Assembly (NCBI RefSeq): GCF_030297555.1
Contig: NZ_AP028136.1
Coordinates: 1,054,001 to 1,118,000, forward strand
Length of the DNA: 64,000 nucleotides
Reading direction: 5' to 3'
From: Polynucleobacter sp. HIN5
GTDB lineage: Bacteria > Pseudomonadota > Gammaproteobacteria > Burkholderiales > Burkholderiaceae
Positions 11,752 to 20,428 of this stretch are shown piece by piece; positions within the stretch are counted from its first letter, which is position 1; the number at the start of each line of letters is the position of its first letter. Made by a program: the position numbers and the translations under genes. The notes below the pieces were generated by a model. The model searched no databases and was not told the origin of the DNA. It saw nothing but the letters and a program-made list of their open reading frames with translations.

Positions 11752-12627
11752 CTATTGTTGGTCAGGTAGTTGGGTGGGATAGAAGTCATGCATATGCCAC
11801 AGCGGCCCGGGACCCTTACCAATTTCTAAACGCTGCCCTGCTTCAATTGCTGCACTCACAAATGAGATTGCTTTCGCTACCGAGTGACTGAGATCATGCT
11901 TGTCAGCCAAGTAGGTTGCAATAGCACTTGAGAGTGAGCAGCCTGTGCCATGGGTGTTCACCGTCGGTATGCGTGGATGCTTAAACTCTTTATGAAACAC
12001 CACTGGTACATCGTCTTTGCGATCATGCCAGATTAAATAGTCGACTAGCTCATTGGGCTCACCTTCCAGGTGTCCACCTTTGATCAAGACCGCGCGTGGG
12101 CCAAGGGCTAATAGTTCTTCAGCAGCTGTCTTGAATTGATCAACCGCCACAATCGGACGTCCCAATAAGATCGAAGCTTCATGTAAATTGGGGGTAATGA
12201 TGGTGGCAAGTGGAAAGAGCTCGGTCACCATGGTGCGCGCTGTGTCGTCACCACCCAAACTGGCTCCAGAGGTAGCCCGCAAGACCGGATCCAATACGAT
12301 TTTACAAATACCGTGTTTCTTGAGTGTGGCGGCCACCGTTTTTACAATGGCGGGACTGGCCAGCATGCCGATCTTGACCACATCCACACCAATATCCGTA
12401 ACGACTGCATCAATTTGCGCTTCAATCACATCAAGGTCAATATCTTGGATACGGGTTACACCCAGAGTATTTTGTGCGGTAATCGCCGTAATGGCAGTCA
12501 TCCCAAATCCACCCAAGGCGGTAATCACCTTTAGATCCGCCTGGATGCCTGCGCCACCACCACTATCAGAGCCCGCAATACTCAATACCTTGGGGATCAG
12601 GATGGGGTTGGGTTTAGTGAGCTTCAT
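11752..12627 (-). CDS. thiD: Hydroxymethylpyrimidine/phosphomethylpyrimidine kinase ThiD
   Basis: 291-residue ribokinase-fold enzyme phosphorylating HMP and HMP phosphate. Motifs: LSIAGSDSGGGAGIQADLK at the N-terminus, VLDPVLRATSGASL in the middle, and the anion hole and catalytic Asp region NTHGTGCSLSSAIAT. It is on the opposite strand to the thiC operon and ends five bases from thiE. No second riboswitch is seen in its leader; AAGGA lies upstream of the ATG. Confidence 0.95.
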   Translation of the reverse strand: MKLTKPNPILIPKVLSIAGSDSGGGAGIQADLKVITALGGFGMTAITAITAQNTLGVTRIQDIDLDVIEAQIDAVVTDIGVDVVKIGMLASPAIVKTVAATLKKHGICKIVLDPVLRATSGASLGGDDTARTMVTELFPLATIITPNLHEASILLGRPIVAVDQFKTAAEELLALGPRAVLIKGGHLEGEPNELVDYLIWHDRKDDVPVVFHKEFKHPRIPTVNTHGTGCSLSSAIATYLADKHDLSHSVAKAISFVSAAIEAGQRLEIGKGPGPLWHMHDFYPTQLPDQQ

Positions 12628-12767
12628 GAAAATGATGTCCTTGGAATATATTCGCTATTATGGCTTAGGAAAGAAAAAATTAACCTACGACCTAGGAAAA
12701 ATCTTCGCTATTAAAAGTATATGGATTTCCTAAATTTACAGCGTCAAGAGGATCAATTTAATAAACT

Positions 12768-12784
12768 TTGTATCAGACATACAA
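12768..12784. promoter_or_regulatory. Inverted repeat operator candidate upstream of ltnD
   Basis: TTGTAT-CAGAC-ATACAA, perfect 6-base arms with a 5-base spacer, 45 bases before the ltnD start. Its size fits a dimeric regulator such as a GntR-type protein, but no regulator gene lies beside the operon in this window. Confidence 0.5.
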
Positions 12785-12828
12785 TGGGATTTATGTTTAC
12801 TCAACCCTTCATATTTTAGCTAGGATCC

Positions 12829-13737
12829 ATGACTACTAATTCCAAAAACTCATCATCTATAGGTCTCATTGGTCTTGGTGCCATGGGATTAGGTATGGCT
12901 AGCTCTTTACGTCGTAACGGCCATGCCCTTAATGTTTGCGATGTGCGATTCGAAGTAGCTGAAAATTTTGCATTGGCAGGGGGACAGGCTTATAAAACGC
13001 CTGCTGAGCTAGCAAAAGTATCTGACATCATCATTAGCGTAGTTGTAAACGCGGAACAAACAGAAACTATCCTGTTTGGTGAACATGGCGCAATAAATGA
13101 AATGAAGCAAAAGTCACTCTTTATCATGTGCTCAACAGTTGATCCTAATTGGTCTGCTTCGCTTGAGAGACGGCTAAATGACTTAGGATTTCTGTATTTA
13201 GATGCCCCTATTTCTGGCGGCGCTGCAAAAGCAGCCTCTGGCCAAATCACAATGATGACCTCTGGTCATATTGATGCATACCAAAAAGCAGAAAATGTCT
13301 TAGAGGCTATGGCAAGTAATATCTACAAATTAGGAGATCGGGCAGGCTTTGGTAGTAAGGTGAAAATTATCAATCAGCTATTGGCTGGCGTTCATATTGC
13401 TGTAGCAGCCGAAGCAATGGCCTTAGGCATTCGTGAAGGAGTAGATCCCGCTGCTCTTTATGAAGTTATTACGCATAGTGCTGGTAATAGCTGGATGTTT
13501 GAAAACCGAATGGCCCATGTCTTACAGGCAGACTACACAGCTCTATCCGCAGTGGATATTTTTATAAAAGACCTAGGTCTTGTTCTCGATACTGCTCGCG
13601 CAAGCAAGTTTCCACTCCCTTTGGCGGCGACAGCCCATCAAATGTTTATGCAAGCCTCTGCGGCAGGGTATGGTCGCGAAGACGATGCAGCTGTCATTAA
13701 AATATTTCCGGGTATTAAATTACCAGATGCAAAATAG
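12829..13737 (+). CDS. ltnD: L-threonate dehydrogenase LtnD
   Basis: 302 residues, 3-hydroxyisobutyrate dehydrogenase superfamily. N-terminal NAD site GLIGLGAMGLGMA, substrate loop APISGGAAKAASGQ, and the catalytic Lys region KVKIINQLLAGVHIA. The block HSAGNSWMFENRM is characteristic of the LtnD group, which oxidises L-threonate to 2-oxotetronate. It leads an operon with denD, otnK and otnC, all from the DUF1537-linked acid-sugar pathway, which supports the assignment. Confidence 0.88.
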   Translation: MTTNSKNSSSIGLIGLGAMGLGMASSLRRNGHALNVCDVRFEVAENFALAGGQAYKTPAELAKVSDIIISVVVNAEQTETILFGEHGAINEMKQKSLFIMCSTVDPNWSASLERRLNDLGFLYLDAPISGGAAKAASGQITMMTSGHIDAYQKAENVLEAMASNIYKLGDRAGFGSKVKIINQLLAGVHIAVAAEAMALGIREGVDPAALYEVITHSAGNSWMFENRMAHVLQADYTALSAVDIFIKDLGLVLDTARASKFPLPLAATAHQMFMQASAAGYGREDDAAVIKIFPGIKLPDAK

Positions 13738-13747
13738 TTTATAAGAG

Positions 13748-14761
13748 ATGCATATTCTAATTACTGGAGGCAGTGGTTTCTTGGGAGCGAGTCTAGCTCG
13801 TGAGCTTTTAAAGAAGTCTCTCATCAGGATTGAGGGTAGATCCCCTGCGCCACTCTCCACTCTCTTTTTAACTGATTTACACAAAATACCTGATGATCTT
13901 GCTGCAGAGAGCCGTGTTATCCCATTTATTGGCGACTTAAATGAGTTAATTACTTCTAAAACCCTTCCACTAAATAAGATTGATGCCGTTATTCATTTAT
14001 CTGCTGCTGTCAGTGCAGAATGTGAGGCTAACCTAGACCTCGGTTTACAAAGTAATTTACTGGTAAGTTTAAATTTACTGCAAGCAATTCGTCATCAATC
14101 ACAACGCCCTGTTTTTGTATTTCCAAGTTCTGTTGCAGTTTATGGGGCATCTCCTGATCATTCTTTGCCAAGCAAAATCTCCGATATCGATCAGCCCACA
14201 CCGCAAAGTAGCTATGGAATTCAGAAATTTATGGTTGAGCAGTTAGTTGCTGACTTCTCGCGGAAAGGCTTTATTCATGGCCGTAATATTCGCTTAATGA
14301 CTGTTTCCATTCGTCCCGGAAAACCAAATGGTGCTGCATCAAGCTTTTTAAGCGGAATGCTGAGAGAACCTTTAGCAGGACAGAACAGCGTAGTTCCAGT
14401 CCCACCAGAAACGCGTGTTGCCCTTTCCTCCCTAGATAAAACGCTTGAGGGTTTATTTTGTGCACTTGAATCTCCATCCTCGATATGGGGTGCACCCACA
14501 GCAGTTAACCTCCCCGCACTCAGCACCACCGTGGGTGAGATGGCAGAGGCATTGCAAGAGTTGGCTGGTAAAGAAGTTGCAAATTTACTCCAATGGAAGG
14601 TAGACCCTCAAGTTCATGCAATTGTGAGTTCGTGGCCAAGTCAGTTTAGTCATCTTCGGGCTAGCCAACTTGGATTAAACCCAGACTCTTCGGTTGAGGA
14701 CTTAATTCGAGCATATGTAATGAGACATCCGCAAGCTGTATCCTGCTCTGTAAGAAAATAA
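13748..14761 (+). CDS. denD: D-erythronate dehydrogenase DenD
   Basis: 337-residue extended short-chain dehydrogenase. It has the NAD site ITGGSGFLGASLA, the catalytic Ser in FPSSVAVYG and YxxxK in SYGIQKF. The stretch VSIRPGKPNGAASSFLSGMLREPL is typical of DenD, which oxidises D-erythronate to the 2-oxo acid. It lies 10 bases after ltnD and 2 bases before otnK. Confidence 0.86.
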   Translation: MHILITGGSGFLGASLARELLKKSLIRIEGRSPAPLSTLFLTDLHKIPDDLAAESRVIPFIGDLNELITSKTLPLNKIDAVIHLSAAVSAECEANLDLGLQSNLLVSLNLLQAIRHQSQRPVFVFPSSVAVYGASPDHSLPSKISDIDQPTPQSSYGIQKFMVEQLVADFSRKGFIHGRNIRLMTVSIRPGKPNGAASSFLSGMLREPLAGQNSVVPVPPETRVALSSLDKTLEGLFCALESPSSIWGAPTAVNLPALSTTVGEMAEALQELAGKEVANLLQWKVDPQVHAIVSSWPSQFSHLRASQLGLNPDSSVEDLIRAYVMRHPQAVSCSVRK

Positions 14762-14763
14762 TA

Positions 14764-16124
14764 ATGATCAAACCTAATCTACGGCCATTACTGGGTTGCA
14801 TTGCAGATGATTTCACGGGAGCAAGTGATTTAGCAAATAACTTAGTTCGTGCAGGAATGCGAACCATTCAAACAATTGGTATACCAGCAGAATCACAAAA
14901 ACTGAATGCAGATGCGATCGTCATTTCTCTCAAATCTCGAACCATTTCTAAACATGAGGCCATCAAACAGTCTTTACAGGCATATGAATGGTTAAAAGTA
15001 CAAGGTGTTGAACAATTTTATTTTAAATATTGCTCAACCTTCGATTCAACACCACAGGGTAATATCGGTATTGCTCAACCTTCGATTCAACACCACAGGG
15101 TAATATCGGCCCAGTTACAGAAGCCCTAATGGATGAAATTTTCGGAGAAGGTAAAGGCTTCACAATTGTCTGTCCTGCATTCCCAGAGGCCAAACGAACC
15201 ATATTTAATGGTCATCTTTTTGTTGGAAATGAACTTCTTTCAGAAAGCGGAATGCGAAATCACCCACTGACTCCGATGACGGACGCAAATTTAGTTCGAG
15301 TTATGCAAGCACAAACACAACGCGTTGTAGGCCTTGTAAATTATGACTATGTACGCGCTGGTCCTGATGAAATTCGCGCTCGTTTCCATGCGCTTCAAAA
15401 TCAAGGTATTGGGATTGCTGTGGTTGATGTCACCTGTAATCAAGATTTGAAGTCGATTGCTCTTGCTACTGCGGATATGCCCCTTGTTACTGCAGGCTCA
15501 GGTCTTGCAATTGGCCTACCGAGTAATTGGCAGATTCGAGGTTTATTCGATTTAAACGATAGCTCTGACATGCTTCCTCCAGCTTCTGGCTATCAAGCCG
15601 TGATCTCGGGTAGCTGTTCAGAGGCCTCCAATGCGCAAGTCCGAGACTTTTGTCAAAGGGGGTTACCTGCTTTTGCAATCGATCCACTTGCCGATGTATC
15701 TCATGTCAATATTGCACAACAAGCGATTGCGTTAGCAGAAAAACATCTGAAGAATGGTCCAATGCTTTTTTATACCACTTCACAGCCTGATATTGTGAAA
15801 TCAATACAAGAAAAATTGGGAGCAATTAAGGCAAGTGAGCATATTGAAAAAATACTCGCAGAGATTGCAAAGGGCTTGGTTCAAAATGGCGTTCGCCAAT
15901 TGGTGGTCGCCGGTGGGGAAACCTCAGGCGCTGTTGTACAAGCATTAGGAATTAAACAGATGACCATCGGCCCACAAATTGATTCGGGGGTGCCATGGAT
16001 GTCAGCAAGCTCTCCATGCTGTCAGGATGAGACTATTCACTTAGCCCTAAAATCTGGAAACTTTGGTTCTATCGATTTTTTTACAAAATCATTTACTCAC
16101 CTATCGAACTTACATCATGAATGA
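14764..16124 (+). pseudogene. otnK: 3-oxo-tetronate kinase (DUF1537), frameshifted by a tandem duplication
   Basis: Four-carbon acid-sugar kinase. The N-terminal part (LGCIADDFTGASDLANNLV, then FYFKYCSTFDSTPQGNIG) is followed by a perfect 41-bp repeat that shifts the frame and leads to a stop at 15127-15129. The C-terminal part reopens in the correct frame (PVTEALMDEIFGEG onward) and runs to 16124 with the DUF1537 C-terminal block VAGGETSGAVVQALG. Removing one repeat copy would restore a normal enzyme of about 439 residues. As written, only a 121-residue fragment and a possible internally started 331-residue fragment can be made. An assembly error, a recent mutation, or reversible slippage are all possible. 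Confidence 0.88.
15028..15109 (+). repeat. Perfect 41-bp tandem duplication inside otnK
   Basis: Copy one is 15028-15068 and copy two 15069-15109, identical throughout; flanking bases differ on both sides, so the unit is exactly 41 bp. Since 41 is not a multiple of three, the second copy shifts the frame. Each copy codes in one frame for CSTFDSTPQGNIG, a conserved DUF1537 segment. Confidence 0.97.
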
Positions 16125-16776
16125 ATCACAAGCACGTGCAGAAATATGTAGGATAGGCACATCTCTTTATATGCGTGGCTACGTGCATGCCAGTGCAGGC
16201 AATATTAGTGTTCGACTAGATGATGGAAATATTTTAATTACCCCTACGGATGCCTGTCTTGGTAATTTAATACCCCACGAGCTTGCACTCATTAATTCTG
16301 GTGGCGAGCAAATCAATGGATCCCCCGCCTCAAAAACGGTATTACTGCATCGTGGTATTTACTCAGCAAATAATCAAGTGTCTTGCGTCATTCATACTCA
16401 TGCCAGCCATTTAGTCAGTTTGAGTATCAGAGGGATCTGGAATGAGGCGGATATATTGCCCCCCATTACTCCGTATTACGTCATGAAGGTTGGTCACATC
16501 CCTTTTATTAGCTATCGACGCCCTGGTGATCCCGAGGTAGCTACTATGGTGATTGAATGCATTAATAAAGCTATTAAGACAGGAAAACCGATCCGAGGTG
16601 TCTTGCTTGACCGACTTGGCCCTGTGGTGTGGCATCAATCACCCTCCATGGCTAGTGCTGTTCTTGAGGAGTTGGAGGAAACCGCTAAGCTTTGGTTGAT
16701 GTCAAATTGCCAGGCAGCGCCACTTAACGATGAACAAATTGAAGTTTTACGAAGTACATTTGGTGCAATTTGGTAA
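16117..16776 (+). CDS. otnC: 3-oxo-tetronate 4-phosphate decarboxylase OtnC (class II aldolase family)
   Basis: 219 residues, class II aldolase/adducin fold. It splits the phosphorylated 3-oxo acid to dihydroxyacetone phosphate and CO2. The zinc ligands are visible in CVIHTHASH; the N-terminal HASAGNISVRLDDGNILITPT is typical. I chose the ATG at 16117, which overlaps the otnK stop by eight bases; the open frame extends further upstream inside otnK, but without homology. It could serve L-threonate, D-erythronate or both. Confidence 0.88.
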   Translation: MNESQARAEICRIGTSLYMRGYVHASAGNISVRLDDGNILITPTDACLGNLIPHELALINSGGEQINGSPASKTVLLHRGIYSANNQVSCVIHTHASHLVSLSIRGIWNEADILPPITPYYVMKVGHIPFISYRRPGDPEVATMVIECINKAIKTGKPIRGVLLDRLGPVVWHQSPSMASAVLEELEETAKLWLMSNCQAAPLNDEQIEVLRSTFGAIW

Positions 16777-16866
16777 ACCGATTGCAATCAATAAAGGTAA
16801 ACCACTAGCTAATGTACATTTATTTAATGATAAAAAGACATATCTCTCTAAATTAAGGAATCACTC

Positions 16867-17832
16867 ATGCGCTCCTTGCTACTTAGTTTTTTTGTTTTCT
16901 TACTTAGTTTTGCTCCTTTTACTGCGAGCCATGCACAAAACTATCCCAATCGCGCTATTAAGTTAGTTGTACCCTTTCCGCCGGGCGGCTTAATTGATAA
17001 TGCAGCACGTTTGATTGGTCCAGAACTCTCAAAAGAGTTGGGTCAACCCGTGGTAATTGAAAATAAACCAGGAGCGGGTGGTAATTTAGGAGCAGCCGAA
17101 GTTGCCAAAGCAAGTCCGGATGGCTACACCCTTTTAATGGCCTCTGCTCCTCTGAGCATTAGTCCCGCTCTATATAAGACTCTGCCCTATAACCCAGCGA
17201 ATATTGAACCCATTGCGGTTCTCGGACAACTTCCGAATGTCTTATTGGTCAACCCAGAGTCGGGGATTAATACTGTTGCAGATTTAGTCAAACGAGCAAA
17301 GGGAAATCCTGGAAAACTCAACTATGCTTCCAATGGTAACGGCACGTCACTACATCTCAGTGCCGAGATGTTAAAGAACCAGGCGGGGATCTATGTGGTT
17401 CACATTCCTTATCGTGGCTCGGCGCTTGCAAATGTTGGACTAGTATCAAAAGAGGTGGATTTTATGTTTGATAACTTACCACCTGCACTTGGTCTGATTA
17501 ATGGTGGTAAGTTAAAGCCTCTAGCTGTTACTACTGCCACCCGTAATCCCGCTCTTCCTAATGTACCAACCATGATTGAAGCTGGATATCCTAATTTCGA
17601 GGTTTCAGCATGGTTTGGTATTGCTGCTCCTAAGGGTATCCCTGATGGCGCCAGTCAACGCCTGCAAGCCACTTTGGAGAAAATTGTGGCACGCAAGGAA
17701 ATGGTTGAGGCAATCTCCCGGTTAGGTGCTACTGTCACCTTCATGAATGCGCAGCGTGCCGCTCAATTTATGAAGACCGATACTGATCGCTGGCGTAAGG
17801 TGATTGACTACGCTAAGATCCAAATGGATTAG
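16867..17832 (+). CDS. Bug/TctC-type periplasmic solute-binding protein
   Basis: 321 residues with a signal peptide (cleavage near SHAQ, residue 24) and the Bug-family blocks IKLVVPFPPGGLIDNAARLI, NKPGAGGNLGAAEVAKASPDGYTLL and LNYASNGNGTSLHLSAE. These proteins capture carboxylated solutes for tripartite tricarboxylate transporters. Its place at the end of the threonate/erythronate operon suggests an acid-sugar ligand. No TctA or TctB gene is nearby, so membrane partners must come from elsewhere, or it acts as a sensor. Confidence 0.9.
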   Translation: MRSLLLSFFVFLLSFAPFTASHAQNYPNRAIKLVVPFPPGGLIDNAARLIGPELSKELGQPVVIENKPGAGGNLGAAEVAKASPDGYTLLMASAPLSISPALYKTLPYNPANIEPIAVLGQLPNVLLVNPESGINTVADLVKRAKGNPGKLNYASNGNGTSLHLSAEMLKNQAGIYVVHIPYRGSALANVGLVSKEVDFMFDNLPPALGLINGGKLKPLAVTTATRNPALPNVPTMIEAGYPNFEVSAWFGIAAPKGIPDGASQRLQATLEKIVARKEMVEAISRLGATVTFMNAQRAAQFMKTDTDRWRKVIDYAKIQMD

Positions 17833-17850
17833 ACAAAACCTTTAATGCAC

Positions 17851-17880
17851 AAAGGGGATCAAATGATCCCCTTTATTCTT
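17851..17880 (+). terminator. Rho-independent-type terminator after the acid-sugar operon
   Basis: AAAGGGGATCA-AA-TGATCCCCTTT, an 11-base perfect stem 19 bases after the Bug receptor stop, followed by ATTCTTTG. The T-run is short, but stem and position fit a terminator. Confidence 0.8.
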
Positions 17881-18001
17881 TGATGGTAATCATTTATTAC
17901 CCAATAAAGCTAAATGCAATCAGAGAACCTCGGTTACTATCGAACCTAGGGGCTCGGGACAACTAATCTGCTAGAAAAAATGCTGTAAAATGGCAAATTA
18001 T

Positions 18002-18077
18002 TCCCTGATAGCTCAGTCGGTAGAGCGACGGACTGTTAATCCGCAGGTCCCTGGTTCGAGTCCAGGTCGGGGAGCCA
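18002..18077 (+). tRNA. tRNA-Asn (anticodon GTT)
   Basis: Full cloverleaf: acceptor TCCCTGA/TCGGGGA with discriminator G and encoded CCA, D arm with GCTCAGTCGGTAGAGC, anticodon loop CTGTTAA, T arm CTGG TTCGAGT CCAG. Its 3' half is repeated at 26.5 kb as the far end of an integrated element, so it is the insertion target and remains intact. Confidence 0.97.
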
Positions 18078-18099
18078 AATTCAGTAAGGCTTACAGGTT
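18031..18099 (+). repeat. Left attachment repeat (tRNA-Asn side)
   Basis: 69 bases identical to 26530-26598. It begins two bases before the anticodon loop and extends through CCA into the terminator stem. The divergence upstream in the right copy (tail TTTTAA instead of the tRNA 5' half) places the recombination site at or after the anticodon loop, as for many tyrosine integrases. Confidence 0.95.
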
Positions 18100-18122
18100 C
18101 ATTAGCTTGTAAGCCTTTTTTG
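18086..18122 (+). terminator. tRNA-Asn terminator
   Basis: AAGGCTTACA, a 12-base loop, TGTAAGCCTT and a run of Ts, 8 bases after the tRNA. A near copy is found at 26585-26621 beyond the right attachment repeat. Confidence 0.85.
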
Positions 18123-18133
18123 TTTATGCGTTA

Positions 18134-18153
18134 TAGACTACATATAGACTACA
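18134..18153 (+). repeat. Left pair of TAGACTACA repeats (candidate integrase arm sites)
   Basis: TAGACTACA at 18134-18142 and 18145-18153, identical and 11 bp apart start to start. The same 9-mer and close variants recur inside the right end of the element with the same 11-bp phasing. Confidence 0.7.
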
Positions 18154-18273
18154 TCTAACAACCTTAAACAGAGTCGAAATAATGCCCGTCAAATTCAACA
18201 TGGGGGGTGTGGGGTAAGGCGTTGACATGTTATTTACGGATACCGCCTCTCCTCACAAAAAAGAAAGCCAGAT

Positions 18274-19140
18274 TTAATTAAAAAGCATTCGGTGATAGCG
18301 AATGTATTCGATCGAAATTTCATGTTCTGGATGCTTAATAAGGCTGCCTTCAATCCCAATAAGCGATAGATCATCTCCGATCATGTAGACACCTTTATCC
18401 AGCATTAGATGGTGATTGGGGCATAGGCAAAGCAAGTTTTCGGGTCTATCTGGACCGTTGTGAGGTTTTCCTACTGGCTTTATATGCGCAGCCTCTGCAT
18501 ATGGACCTGCATTAGTTGTAATTTCAATTGAGCAAACTTGGCACTTATGTTTATAAAGCCTCTTCAGCTCACGACCAAGTTTAGAGTCTCTAATAATTCT
18601 TGCTGAATTAACAAGCGTTCTTTTAGGAGCATCGCTGCCTGATGGGAGCGGAATTAAGCCATTAGATAGCTTATTTGGCGGTAGTTCAGAGTCTAGTTTG
18701 ACCAATCGAAATCGGTAAACAAGGAAACCAGACTTTCCGACATCGTGCCAATGGCTCTCAACTTGGTACAAACCATCGTATCTATATCCGTTTTCTGGAG
18801 CATAAGGATTCTTTTTATCAGCACCTCTGATAACTCTTACGGGCAAGCCATCAATTTCACTTTTGGCAAGCGCTAAATTACCCCGAGTTAATTCTTGGTT
18901 TGCAATCTGACGACCATTCTCGTTCTGACCGCCTTCGCCTGTATAAATAATGACATCACCTGAATCGGAGTCATCCTCATATCCACCTGATATAACTATA
19001 GAGTCGGCTCCATCGTCCTTTGAACCTGAAATTCCAGCTTGCAAAGGCTTATGAACGCCAGCCGAAGCGGCTTCTTTTCTTGATTGAAAAGTAGTCCCAG
19101 CAGGTATACCTTGAATTTCCCCAAAGATTCTATCTGCCAT
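18274..19140 (-). CDS. SRA (YDG)-HNH modification-dependent endonuclease
   Basis: 288 residues in two parts. Residues 1-148 form an SRA/YDG domain (FGEIQGIPAGTTF, VHKPLQAGISG, SIVISGGYEDDSDSGD, YTGEGG), which in this family flips out and reads 5-methyl- or hydroxymethylcytosine. Residues 200-252 form an HNH nuclease with zinc cysteines Cys200, Cys203, Cys238 and Cys240 nearby, His219 in AEAAHIKP, Asn235 and His243/His244. The architecture matches type IV, TagI-like restriction enzymes. Role: cutting modified foreign DNA. It is the best defence candidate of the island and sits next to the left attachment site. Confidence 0.9.
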   Translation of the reverse strand: MADRIFGEIQGIPAGTTFQSRKEAASAGVHKPLQAGISGSKDDGADSIVISGGYEDDSDSGDVIIYTGEGGQNENGRQIANQELTRGNLALAKSEIDGLPVRVIRGADKKNPYAPENGYRYDGLYQVESHWHDVGKSGFLVYRFRLVKLDSELPPNKLSNGLIPLPSGSDAPKRTLVNSARIIRDSKLGRELKRLYKHKCQVCSIEITTNAGPYAEAAHIKPVGKPHNGPDRPENLLCLCPNHHLMLDKGVYMIGDDLSLIGIEGSLIKHPEHEISIEYIRYHRMLFN

Positions 19141-19143
19141 AGA

Positions 19144-19329
19144 TCACTTTATTAAAAGAAAAAGTCCTACCAAACTAAACAATAAATATAGACTAGCAAA
19201 TATCTTTATATTCTTAATCAGCTCTTTTTTCTCAACTTTCTTGAACTTCCAAAGATAGTAGGTGTGAATGATTGGGGCAAGAAGAATGACAGCAAACTCT
19301 ACTAGCAGTTCAATCTTTATTCCTGTCAT
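19144..19329 (-). CDS. Small two-helix membrane protein, unknown
   Basis: 61 residues with hydrophobic segments at about 8-26 and 43-60, joined by a lysine-rich loop (KFKKVEKKELIKNIK). It ends three bases before the SRA-HNH start, so the two are probably one transcript. No family is recognised. A membrane partner of the nuclease is possible but unproven. Confidence 0.6.
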   Translation of the reverse strand: MTGIKIELLVEFAVILLAPIIHTYYLWKFKKVEKKELIKNIKIFASLYLLFSLVGLFLLIK

Positions 19330-19353
19330 TATCGAAGACTTAGCCTTAGCAGG

Positions 19354-19689
19354 TCACTTTCTTTTACAAGGATAAAACTTTATTAAGGCTTGAGTTATTA
19401 ATTCATCGGCTGATTTGTGTCTTATCTGAGGATTATCACGGAGATAATTAAAAACAATGTCAACTAATTGACCTTTTGATGCATTTGATGGAGTGCATAT
19501 TACAGAGCCATCAAGGGCATCGTGAACGCCAATTACATATCCAAAACTTTGACCAGCTTTGATAGGACTAGTTGTAGAATCTCGTTTCCAATCCTCCAAT
19601 CCAGCATATATAGTATTTCCAGTTTCAAAACTCGCTGTACATACTTTGTAAGAAAAGAGTAAAAAAATAAAGAGAGTAGCCTTTTTCAT
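19354..19689 (-). CDS. Rap1a/Tai-like periplasmic protein
   Basis: 111 residues: signal peptide (MKKATLFIFLLFSYKVCTA), then the Rap1a/Tai pattern GYVIGVHDALDGSVICTPSNASKGQLVDIVFNYL ending in a late YPC. In this family some members are immunity proteins against type VI peptidoglycan effectors (Rap1a, Tai4), but most are uncharacterised. No effector gene is visible next to it. It is part of a minus-strand run of short island genes. Confidence 0.72.
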   Translation of the reverse strand: MKKATLFIFLLFSYKVCTASFETGNTIYAGLEDWKRDSTTSPIKAGQSFGYVIGVHDALDGSVICTPSNASKGQLVDIVFNYLRDNPQIRHKSADELITQALIKFYPCKRK

Positions 19690-19697
19690 ATTCGCCC

Positions 19698-19898
19698 TTA
19701 TCTTTTAGGCATCCTTCCGCCAGCTTTTAAACAGTCATCCAAAGTCTTATAAGGTGTGAAATTCTTAGTTTGATCGTAGTATGTCGTATTCGGTGCATGG
19801 CAAATGCCTGAGTTGCTCATTTTTACGGGTTTCCCCTGAGCAGCTAAGCCACTAAAAAAAAGTATCGACACAAAAAATGAGATGACTTTAATTTTCAT
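19698..19898 (-). CDS. Small secreted Cys-containing protein, unknown
   Basis: 66 residues from the ATG at 19898: a signal peptide, then SGICHAPNTTYYDQTKNFTPYKTLDDCLKAGGR in the mature part. I have seen the pattern ICHxxxxxYYxxTxNFTxYxxLxxCLxAGGRxPK in small exported proteins of many proteobacteria, but I know no function. The frame stays open 22 codons upstream; the downstream ATG is preferred because it begins the signal peptide. Two cysteines could form a disulfide. Confidence 0.65.
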   Translation of the reverse strand: MKIKVISFFVSILFFSGLAAQGKPVKMSNSGICHAPNTTYYDQTKNFTPYKTLDDCLKAGGRMPKR

Positions 19899-19974
19899 AA
19901 CCAATAGGCTAACATAATCATAATTATTACTTCTCCCATTTTTAATGTTTAGAGTAACTACCATAAGGCTGCGA

Positions 19975-20388
19975 ATGAATTTATTCCTAGGATTCTTGTT
20001 GTTACTTCCATTTCATGTTTTTAGTCAGACTAAAAGTAGTCTTGTAATTGACTGCTCGACATCAGGGCTTTCGATAGAGACATTAACGGTGAACCCCAAA
20101 TTAAACGAGAAGCTTATCTATGAGCAAGGCGAAACTTCTGGTGGTTTTAAATACTCAAAGACCGAGTTTTTAGTGAACGGAAAAGAGTTAAAAGAATTTA
20201 AACCTACAACAATCTCAAAATCGGATTCATATCTCGTCATGGCAAATGCCAGAGATAGTGGCAAAGGTTTTAATCGAAAAGTTTATGTTTTTACCTACTT
20301 CTATGACTTAGATGCCAAAGAAGTTACAAGACAAGTAACCATCTTTCCTGATAATAGGATTGAGAAAAGTATTGGTAAATGTAAATAA
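19975..20388 (+). CDS. Secreted protein, unknown
   Basis: 137 residues from the ATG at 19975, which opens a signal peptide (MNLFLGFLLLLPFHVFSQ). The mature part has two cysteines (in VIDCSTSG and the last residues GKCK) and a beta-rich, charged sequence with no known motif. It is divergent from the small minus-strand genes and 40 bases before a membrane protein gene. Confidence 0.6.
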   Translation: MNLFLGFLLLLPFHVFSQTKSSLVIDCSTSGLSIETLTVNPKLNEKLIYEQGETSGGFKYSKTEFLVNGKELKEFKPTTISKSDSYLVMANARDSGKGFNRKVYVFTYFYDLDAKEVTRQVTIFPDNRIEKSIGKCK

Positions 20389-20428
20389 AAACTAATAACT
20401 AGCAAGAACTATTATTTGGTGAAATAAG

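Noticed and set aside
12651..12713. Repeated TTCGCTATTA upstream of ltnD as a mobile end
   Set aside because: Only 10 bases long, AT-rich context and no flanking structure; could be chance.
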